Source of the DNA: Metabacillus kandeliae
GTDB taxonomy: Bacteria; Bacillota; Bacilli; Bacillales; Bacillaceae
Length of the DNA: 64,000 nucleotides
Direction of reading: 5' to 3'
Assembly (NCBI RefSeq): GCF_021166585.1
Contig: NZ_JAJOZE010000006.1
Span: 62,001-126,000, forward strand
Under the pieces are notes generated by a model. It ran no database searches. It was not told the DNA's origin and saw only the letters and a program-made list of their open reading frames with translations. Below, piece by piece: positions 58,004 through 64,000 of this stretch (its first letter is position 1; every line of letters starts with the position of its first letter). Position numbers and translations under genes: made by a program.

Positions 58004-59088
58004 AGGCATACTGGCAGTTAACGTTAACCCAGCTGAGGATTTTCCTCCGAAATCGCCAGGTGCTGTTCTGGACCTTGGCCTTTCCCATCTTTCTTATGGT
58101 CATGCTCGGCTCCTTTTTAGGAAGCGGCAATAATCTCTCCGTGACGGCTGGGGTAGTTAACCAGGATCAAACACCGCAGTCGAAAGCTTTCACAGACGCA
58201 CTGAAAAAGAATAAAGCGCTCAAAATTCAAGAGGTGAAGGAACAGAAGGCTGCTTTGAGCCAAGTAAAAAACGGAAGTCTTCAGCTGGCTCTGGTGATTC
58301 CGAAGGGCTATGCAGAAAATCAAGGAAAGGGTACGCCGTTTAAACTTCCGGTCTATTATGATGAAACAAACGCGAACGTTTCACAGGTCGGACTGCAGCT
58401 TGTCAACGGAACAGTCGATCAGATCAGCAAAGCGCAGACGGCCTATAAGCCGACGGTTGTCACTGAGGCGAAAGGCGTTGAAACACTGAACCTAAAATAC
58501 GTCGACTTCCTTGTTCCTGGGATTGTCGCGATGATGATCATGAGCAACAATATGAACGGTGTTGCAGGGCAGATTGCTTCCTGGAGAGAGCGCGGCATTT
58601 TGAGAAGAATGCAGGGCACGACATTGAAGGCGTCTACCTTTATTGCCGCGCAGATAACAGCAAGGCTTATGCTGAACGGCCTGCAGGCATTGCTTGTCCT
58701 GATTGTGGCTCAGCTGTTTTTCGGCGTCGGGGTCAGCGGCTCATGGCTTACGCTGATCAGCTTCGTGATTGTCGGGACCCTTGCTTTTATGGCCATTGGC
58801 TTTATTATTGCGAGCATTGCCAAGACACCAGAAAGTGCCGGCCCGATTGCCGGATTCCTGTCCTTTCCGATGCTGTTTCTCGGCGGTGTATTTTTCCCGA
58901 TTCAAAACATGCCGGAATTTCTTCAGCCGATCGTTTATGTTCTCCCGATCTCTCATCTCAGCCATGCTTTAAGGGAAGTCATGAATGTCGGCGCCTCCTT
59001 CTTTTCGCTTGGAACAGAGTTCCTCATTTTAGCGTGCTGGGCAGTTGGGGCATTCATTGCAGCAAGCTTTACATTTAAGTGGGAATAG
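58000..59088 (+). CDS. ABC-2 type permease
   Basis: A 362-residue permease. One helix near the start (about 22-40), a large extracellular domain (about 45-170), then five helices in the C-terminal half. FLVPGIVAMMIMSNNMNGVAGQIASWRERGILRRMQGT and PMLFLGGVFFPIQNMPEFLQPIVYVLPISHLSHALREV are ABC-2 hallmarks. It resembles YvfS-type permeases and pairs with the preceding ATPase. No two-component system is adjacent here. Confidence 0.9.
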   Translation: MKAYWQLTLTQLRIFLRNRQVLFWTLAFPIFLMVMLGSFLGSGNNLSVTAGVVNQDQTPQSKAFTDALKKNKALKIQEVKEQKAALSQVKNGSLQLALVIPKGYAENQGKGTPFKLPVYYDETNANVSQVGLQLVNGTVDQISKAQTAYKPTVVTEAKGVETLNLKYVDFLVPGIVAMMIMSNNMNGVAGQIASWRERGILRRMQGTTLKASTFIAAQITARLMLNGLQALLVLIVAQLFFGVGVSGSWLTLISFVIVGTLAFMAIGFIIASIAKTPESAGPIAGFLSFPMLFLGGVFFPIQNMPEFLQPIVYVLPISHLSHALREVMNVGASFFSLGTEFLILACWAVGAFIAASFTFKWE

Positions 59089-59110
59089 CAGGACAAAATG
59101 GTATGATAAG

Positions 59111-59140
59111 AACAGAACCTGAATGAAGGTTCTGTTTTTT
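59111..59140 (+). terminator. intrinsic terminator
   Basis: AACAGAACCT / AGGTTCTGTT hairpin with a 6-nt loop and a T-run. It ends the ABC exporter operon and excludes the longer upstream start of the next gene. Confidence 0.9.
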
Positions 59141-59173
59141 GCATTCTTGAAACCCTGCAAAGGAGCAAGAGAG

Positions 59174-62100
59174 TTGAAGATCCAACTAACGAAAAAAATA
59201 ATAGAAGACCGGTGCGGCCGCGTCTCCATGAAAACAGGAGAAGCGCTCTGCCGTTCCAATAAAATAGAATTTGAAGCCTATCGCGATGAGGAATGCGAAG
59301 CAAAGGTTATGACGACAGAAGCTTTCCATGTTTCCGTTAAGGCTGAACCCGGCGGGGAGCTGAAGACGGCCTGCAGCTGTCCAAAGCTTGTCTCCTTTAG
59401 GCGGGATTGCCAGCATATTGCAGCTGTGCTGCTGGCTGTTCATGAGCATCAGTCACATGGCAGTATCCCAAGCATTGCAAAGGAGCCTGTCCCTGTTCCG
59501 GATGACGGCCTTTCAGATGGCTTATTGGCCGCGTTCAGCACGCGCATGAAACGCTCAAGCGAGCAGAACTATTTCGAACAGCGAGAAGTGCTGAAGGCCG
59601 TTTTTCTTCTGGAGCCTGTCCAGCAGAATGAGGGCACTTATTTTCAGCTTGTGCTGTCTGTTGAATCCATCAGGATTGCAAGCATAGAGGCATTTTTGAG
59701 CCAGCTGAATGGGGATCAGGCTATAAAGCTTTCGCCTTCTTTCACTTTCTCACCTGAGCAGCATTGTTTTTCAAGAGAGACGGATGCGGTATTTCAGGAG
59801 CTGATGCTGATTGCTGAGGAGGAGAATGCTGATGGCGGTTTGATTCTGCAGCCTGCCGCTTGGAGCAGCCTTCTCAAGGCTCTGACTGTAGCTCCTGAGG
59901 TTTATATTCAGCAAAACAGAAGGATGGAGAATTTCAGGCTTTCTTATGAAAAGCTTCCGCTGTTCTTTGATTTGTATGAAGCTCCCGGAGGATATGAGCT
60001 GAAGGCAGACGGGCTCGGTAAAATCCTGCTTCTCAAGCCATATCGGGCAGTCCAGTGCGGGGGAACGCTATACCCGCTTGAAGAAGAAGACTTCGCCAGG
60101 CTTGCGGAAATTCGCCGTGTGCTGGATGCTTCGGACAGAAAAATCCTCCGCATTCCGCCTGCACAGATTCAAATTTATTTGGACAAGGTCGTACCAGGCT
60201 TAAAAAGACTCGGCGAAGTCACGCTTTCAGAAAATCTTTCAAGGCAGAAAGAAGAAGTAAAGTTCACGGCAAAGCTCTATCTGGACCGAATGAAGAACAG
60301 GCTGCTCGCAGGCCTTGAATTTCATTACGGCAGCATCGTTTTTAATCCGCTGAATGAAAAGGATATCCAGTCGCTTGCAGCACTGATCCGCTATACAGAG
60401 CAGGAGGATATCATCCTGAAACTGATGGAGGAAAGCTCTTTTGCCAGGACGGAAAGCGGCTATTTTCTGCAAAATGAGCTGCTGGAATACGAGTTTCTGT
60501 ACGAGGTGCTTCCAAAGCTTGAGAAATTTGTGAAAGTGTACGCGACAACAGCTGTCAGGCTCCGGATTTTCAAAGAAAACCGCCCGCCGAAAATCCGGGT
60601 ATTTGGGAATAAAGAGCGGACAAACTGGCTGGAATTTAAATTTGATCTGGATATTCCGGAGATGGAAATCCGCAAAGTGCTCAAAGCGCTTCAGGAAAAG
60701 CAGAAATATTACCGCCTGAAAAGCGGGGCGCTGTTATCTCTTGAAACAAGAGAGTACAAAGAAATTCAGCGGTTTTTAGCGGCAGCGCCAATTCAGGAAG
60801 AAGACTGGGAAAAAGAGCTTGAAGTGCCTTATATCAAAGGCTTGCAGCTTTTGGATGCAGCAGCTTCTGATATTGTCGAAATACAAGCTTCGTTTCATGA
60901 AAAGCTAAAAAGCCTGCTTGCACCAGAAGGACTGTCCTTCCAGGTTCCAGAAAAGCTTGAGCCTGTTCTTAGAGAGTACCAGAAGCATGGCTTCAAGTGG
61001 CTGAAATCTCTTGCGGCAAATGGCTTCGGGGGAATTCTTGCCGATGATATGGGTCTTGGCAAAACGGTTCAGAGCATCGCCTACATTCTGTCTGAGCTTT
61101 CTGAGATTCGAAAGACAAATAAGCCTGTGCTCATCGTATGCCCTTCCTCGCTTTTATACAATTGGCTAAGTGAATTTAATCAATTTTCACCAGAAGTAAA
61201 GGCGGTCATTGTTGACGGCGGTAAAAAAGTGCGGAGTGAGCGGCTCGCCCTTAAAGCAGATGTGGTGATCACCTCCTATCCGCTGCTGCGGAAGGATATA
61301 CGCGATTATGAAAAAATGAGCTTTCATACGGTCTTTTTCGATGAAGCACAAGCCTTTAAAAATCCGCTTACCCAGACGGCAAAGGCTGTTAAACGAATCC
61401 AGGCAGTGCATAAGTTCGGCCTGACCGGCACACCTGTCGAAAATGCAGGCGAAGAGCTGTGGGCGCTTTATCATGTTGTTTTTCCAGAGCTTTTTCTCGG
61501 CATCAAGGAGTACAGTAATTTGACGCGGAAGCAGATTGCGAGAAGAACACGGCCGTTTTTGCTGCGGCGCATGAAAGAGGACGTTTTATCAGAGCTTCCG
61601 GAAAAAATTGAGCTTACAGAAGCTGTCGACCTGCTGCCTGAGCAGAAAAAGCTGTATGCAGCTTATTTGGCAAAGCTCAGACATGATACGCTGAAGCATC
61701 TTGATAAAGAAACGATTCAGCAGAACAGGATTAAAATTCTCGCCGGCATTACAAGGCTCCGCCAGATTTGCTGCCACCCGGCCCTGTTTGTGGAAGGATA
61801 CACCGGCAGCTCGGCGAAGTTTGAGAAGCTCTTGACCATTCTTGAAGAGGCGAGGCTATCAGGGAGAAGAGTGCTCATTTTCTCACAGTTCACAAAAATG
61901 CTTGAGCTGATCGGCCGTAGATTAGCGGCTGAAGGCAGGCCTTACTTTTATCTGGATGGCGAGACGCCGCTTGAGGAGCGGGTAAAGCTGTGCAGGCGGT
62001 TTAATGCAGGTGAGCGAGGGCTGTTTTTGATTTCGCTGAAAGCAGGCGGCACAGGGCTGAACCTGACTGGAGCAGACACTGTCATCCATTACGACTCTTG

Positions 62101-62320
62101 GTGGAATCCAGCTGTTGAAGACCAGGCGGCAGACAGAGCCCACCGGATGGGACAGGAAAATGTGGTCAATGTGATTAAGCTCGTAACAAGGGGAACGATT
62201 GAAGAAAAAATGAATGAGCTGCAGGACAGAAAGCGTCAGCTGATTAAAGAGATCATTGATATTGAAGATAAGCAGGCGTATGTGCTGACAGAGGAGGATA
62301 TACGGGATTTGCTTAGATAA
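59174..62320 (+). CDS. SNF2-family helicase with SWIM zinc finger
   Basis: A 1048-residue protein starting at TTG 59174, with AAAGGAG 9 bases upstream. A SWIM zinc finger (about residues 65-85, CSCPKLVSFRRDCQH) is followed by a long bacterial SNF2-associated domain (about 200-560). The helicase core comes last: DDMGLGKTVQS, FFDEAQAFKN, FGLTGTPVEN, FLLRRMKEDVL, and DQAADRAHRMGQ. It resembles Bacillus YwqA. It is probably an ATP-driven DNA or nucleoprotein remodeller in transcription or repair. It is monocistronic. Confidence 0.9.
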   Translation: MKIQLTKKIIEDRCGRVSMKTGEALCRSNKIEFEAYRDEECEAKVMTTEAFHVSVKAEPGGELKTACSCPKLVSFRRDCQHIAAVLLAVHEHQSHGSIPSIAKEPVPVPDDGLSDGLLAAFSTRMKRSSEQNYFEQREVLKAVFLLEPVQQNEGTYFQLVLSVESIRIASIEAFLSQLNGDQAIKLSPSFTFSPEQHCFSRETDAVFQELMLIAEEENADGGLILQPAAWSSLLKALTVAPEVYIQQNRRMENFRLSYEKLPLFFDLYEAPGGYELKADGLGKILLLKPYRAVQCGGTLYPLEEEDFARLAEIRRVLDASDRKILRIPPAQIQIYLDKVVPGLKRLGEVTLSENLSRQKEEVKFTAKLYLDRMKNRLLAGLEFHYGSIVFNPLNEKDIQSLAALIRYTEQEDIILKLMEESSFARTESGYFLQNELLEYEFLYEVLPKLEKFVKVYATTAVRLRIFKENRPPKIRVFGNKERTNWLEFKFDLDIPEMEIRKVLKALQEKQKYYRLKSGALLSLETREYKEIQRFLAAAPIQEEDWEKELEVPYIKGLQLLDAAASDIVEIQASFHEKLKSLLAPEGLSFQVPEKLEPVLREYQKHGFKWLKSLAANGFGGILADDMGLGKTVQSIAYILSELSEIRKTNKPVLIVCPSSLLYNWLSEFNQFSPEVKAVIVDGGKKVRSERLALKADVVITSYPLLRKDIRDYEKMSFHTVFFDEAQAFKNPLTQTAKAVKRIQAVHKFGLTGTPVENAGEELWALYHVVFPELFLGIKEYSNLTRKQIARRTRPFLLRRMKEDVLSELPEKIELTEAVDLLPEQKKLYAAYLAKLRHDTLKHLDKETIQQNRIKILAGITRLRQICCHPALFVEGYTGSSAKFEKLLTILEEARLSGRRVLIFSQFTKMLELIGRRLAAEGRPYFYLDGETPLEERVKLCRRFNAGERGLFLISLKAGGTGLNLTGADTVIHYDSWWNPAVEDQAADRAHRMGQENVVNVIKLVTRGTIEEKMNELQDRKRQLIKEIIDIEDKQAYVLTEEDIRDLLR

Positions 62321-62326
62321 TTTCCG

Positions 62327-62349
62327 GCACCTTGAGAGGTGCTTTTTTT
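62327..62349 (+). terminator. intrinsic terminator
   Basis: GCACCT / AGGTGC with a 4-nt loop and a T7 run. Confidence 0.85.
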
Positions 62350-62490
62350 ATGGTCAGTAAAATTTATGTAAAAATTGTAAAAATAAGATATACATTCCTT
62401 TTTTATGGGTATTAAAGTACAAGCCGCATTTGTGACTTTTTTTATTAAAACAAGCCGGTAAATTACATAAGAAAGGATAGGAAAAAAAAG

Positions 62491-62853
62491 ATGCAGTGGT
62501 ATTTGGATGTGCTGAAAAACTATGCTGTTTTTAACGGAAGGGCAAGGCGGAAAGAGTTTTGGATGTTCACCCTTGTAAATGCAATTTTCATGATTGTATT
62601 AAGGATTTTAACGATGGTGGCAGCGGTTTTCTTTTGGATTAATGCACTTTATGCTTTATTTATTCTCATCCCAAGTATTGCAGTACAGGTGCGCAGGCTT
62701 CATGATGTCGGCAAAAGCGGCTGGTGGATTTTGCTGGCCTTTATTCCGATAGTCGGAGCGATCGTTTTAATCGTATTTGATTGCATGGAGAGCAAGGAAT
62801 CACACAATGAGCACGGAACAGATCCTAAGCTTGCTTCTAACCCTGGTATGTAA
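62491..62853 (+). CDS. DUF805 membrane protein
   Basis: A 120-residue protein with two or three membrane helices. NYAVFNGRARRKEFWMFTLVN at the start and VQVRRLHDVGKSGWWILLAFIPIVGAIVLIVFDC are the DUF805 hallmarks (R-R-x-E-F-W and RLHDxGxSGWW). The family is widespread and of unknown function. AAAGGATAGG precedes the start, and a terminator follows at once. Confidence 0.92.
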   Translation: MQWYLDVLKNYAVFNGRARRKEFWMFTLVNAIFMIVLRILTMVAAVFFWINALYALFILIPSIAVQVRRLHDVGKSGWWILLAFIPIVGAIVLIVFDCMESKESHNEHGTDPKLASNPGM

Positions 62854-62860
62854 AATAATA

Positions 62861-62889
62861 AAACACCTGCCGCGCCGGCAGGTGTTTTT
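62861..62889. terminator. bidirectional terminator
   Basis: AACACCTGCCG / CGGCAGGTGTT with a CGC loop, T-run on the + strand, between the convergent DUF805 and haem monooxygenase genes. Confidence 0.9.
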
Positions 62890-62895
62890 AACATC

Positions 62896-63210
62896 CTAGG
62901 CCTCCAATGTGGAAGCCACTTCCGCAATAACGATTTCACTTCCTAAAATAGGAGACTCTCCTTCACCGGAGCTTGGACGGCTGTGCGCCTGCTTGAACGC
63001 ATCGCTGTTTTTCCATGCCTGGAAGTCTTCTAGTGTTTCCCAGTACATATTCACGCTCATTTCATCATGCTCTGTCAGGTTTTGGGTAAGATGCACTTCT
63101 ACTTTTTTGAAGCCTTTCATTTCCTGCAGGGCTCCCGGCTTTGTGAAGGATGGCGCCATTCTTTCTGCCATGCCTTGTTTCGTTTTGATTCGATTGGTCA
63201 CAACAAACAT
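62896..63210 (-). CDS. haem-degrading monooxygenase, IsdG/HmoA type
   Basis: A 104-residue ferredoxin-like alpha/beta barrel protein. Asn6, Trp66 and His76 fall at the positions of the IsdG catalytic triad (Asn7, Trp67, His77), in VVTNRIKT, FQAWKNSDAF and KQAHSRP. Such enzymes open haem to release iron. A regular ribosome site (GAGGG) precedes ATG 63210. With the hssRS/hrtBA genes elsewhere in the window this points to active haem handling by the cell. It could alternatively be a related antibiotic-biosynthesis monooxygenase. Confidence 0.82.
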   Translation of the reverse strand: MFVVTNRIKTKQGMAERMAPSFTKPGALQEMKGFKKVEVHLTQNLTEHDEMSVNMYWETLEDFQAWKNSDAFKQAHSRPSSGEGESPILGSEIVIAEVASTLEA

Positions 63211-63375
63211 TGTTTAATCCCTCCCTGAATCTTTTTTCTTTCTTCTTTATTCTATCTTTCCGGATCGCGTTTGCCAATTTTCCATTCTTCTTCATTTCCA
63301 TTATTTGATAAAAGCAATAGAAGCTAATTAGTTTACAAAAAGAATCAAAGGGAGTATTCTAATACTCAGAAATAC

Positions 63376-63406
63376 TTTGTACTTTTTAAAACGTTTTTGT
63401 ACAAAA
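63376..63406. promoter_or_regulatory. tandem TTTGTAC sites before nitroreductase
   Basis: TTTGTACTTT at 63376-63385 and the perfect palindrome TTTTGTACAAAA at 63395-63406 lie about two helical turns apart, 70-100 bp before the gene. They suggest binding of a MarR/DUF24 (HxlR)-type redox regulator, a common controller of nitroreductases. Confidence 0.45.
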
Positions 63407-63475
63407 TGTTGAGGTATAAATAACTGCAGCTTATTTAGAATAAGAACATATTTTTCAAAAGGAGTAATCACAACT

Positions 63476-64000
63476 ATGACTTTCCAAAAATCAAACGATT
63501 TTAATGAAATCGTCAGACAGCGCCGTTCCATTAAAATGTATGACCCAGAGGTAAAAATCAGCAAGGAAGAAATGACGGAAATCCTTGAGCTTGCGACAAA
63601 GGCCCCATCATCTGTCAACATGCAGCCTTGGCGTTTCCTTGTAATAGAAAGCCCTGAAGCAAAAGCAGCATTGCTGCCGCTGGCGCGTTTTAACCAAAAC
63701 CAGGTGAATACATCCGCAGCTGTCATTGCGGTGTTTGGTGACATGAAGAACTTTGAAAGCTTTGAAGATATATATGGAAAAGCAGTGGAAGAAGGCCATA
63801 TGCCGCAGGATGTAAAAGAGAACATCTTCAAGTCCTTTTCAGGATACTTTGAAACCATTTCTGAACAGGAGATGAAAGACGTTGTCCTAATTGATGGAGG
63901 ACTTGTCTCCATGCAGCTGATGCTTGCTGCCCGTGCTTACGGCTATGACACAAATCCAATCGGCGGTTATGAAAAAGACAAAATTGCAGAAGCCTTCGGA
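63476..64000 (+). CDS. nitroreductase-family protein, 3' end outside window
   Basis: From ATG 63476 (AAAAGGAG upstream), 175 codons are open to the window edge. The start IVRQRRSIKMYDPEVKISKEEMTEIL and TKAPSSVNMQPWRFLVI are the FMN-binding hallmarks of the nitroreductase fold; GGLVSMQLMLAARAYGYDTNPIGGYEKDKIAEAFG leads into the C-terminal part. It should be an NAD(P)H-dependent FMN flavoenzyme, like Bacillus YdgI/YodC/HypO. About 25-30 residues are probably missing. Confidence 0.88.
   Translation, partial: MTFQKSNDFNEIVRQRRSIKMYDPEVKISKEEMTEILELATKAPSSVNMQPWRFLVIESPEAKAALLPLARFNQNQVNTSAAVIAVFGDMKNFESFEDIYGKAVEEGHMPQDVKENIFKSFSGYFETISEQEMKDVVLIDGGLVSMQLMLAARAYGYDTNPIGGYEKDKIAEAFG

Noticed and set aside
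59123-59173. longer start of the SNF2 helicase
   Set aside because: It would run through the terminator at 59111-59140; TTG 59174 has a good ribosome site.

Overview
The window looks like a chromosomal segment of a low-to-mid GC Firmicute of the Bacillaceae (Bacillus or Metabacillus type). The basis is strong AGGAGG-type ribosome sites, frequent TTG/GTG starts, intrinsic terminators after most transcription units, a GntR operator identical in form to the Bacillus gluconate operator, and recognisable Bacillus genes (gntR, gntP, nagB, nagR, mqo, hssRS/hrtAB-like, a ybfG-like gene, a yvrJ-family gene). No rRNA, tRNA or CRISPR array was recognised.

Region 1 (1-12.2 kb) is AT-rich and entirely on the + strand. 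It reads as part of an integrated element whose left end lies outside the window. The replication/recombination core has a possible ssDNA-binding protein, a P4-type SF3 helicase, a recombinase N-domain that has lost its catalytic serine, and an intact large serine recombinase. Two very small putative membrane peptides follow, and then what looks like a defence cargo. The cargo is a PLD-fold nuclease fused to an EVE/PUA-like domain, a PD-(D/E)XK nuclease, a 694-aa CHAT (caspase-like) protease and an EcsC-family protein. The CHAT plus EcsC pair is the best candidate here for an undescribed anti-phage or cell-suicide system.

Region 2 (12.7-40.9 kb) is ordinary chromosome. It holds a treR-like repressor, a GH63-like glycosidase and a trehalose-type PTS; an MFS exporter; a DbpA-type RNA helicase; an RlmI-like rRNA methyltransferase; a cupin; a TerD-domain protein; an acetyltransferase; a BBE-type flavoenzyme; a lipoprotein; nagB-nagR; a secreted M14 carboxypeptidase; a HAD phosphatase; an LLM flavoenzyme; mqo; and a haem-stress set (hssR-hssS and hrtB-hrtA, with a plausible HssR direct repeat). 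Intergenic repeats of the GGGACGGTTCT..TGCTTCC type and one structured repeat of about 130 bp occur here.

Region 3 (41-48.2 kb) is a second AT-rich island. It carries a membrane protein, a ybfG-like DUF1906 protein, a YvrJ-family peptide, a DUF6241-like protein, a small beta-rich protein, a two-gene split sigma factor resembling SigO/RsoA, and gene remnants including a frameshifted pseudogene.

Region 4 (48.2-64 kb) is again chromosome-like. It holds a DrrAB-type ABC exporter with its two-component system, a prolyl-4-hydroxylase, an isochorismatase-family protein, a DUF1028 protein, gntP and gntR with operator and cre-like sites, a second ABC-2 exporter, a SWIM/SNF2 helicase, a DUF805 protein, an IsdG-type haem monooxygenase, and the start of a nitroreductase running off the right edge.

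Functions were assigned by reading motifs and gene order, without any database search. Family names given with lower confidence should be checked by profile search.
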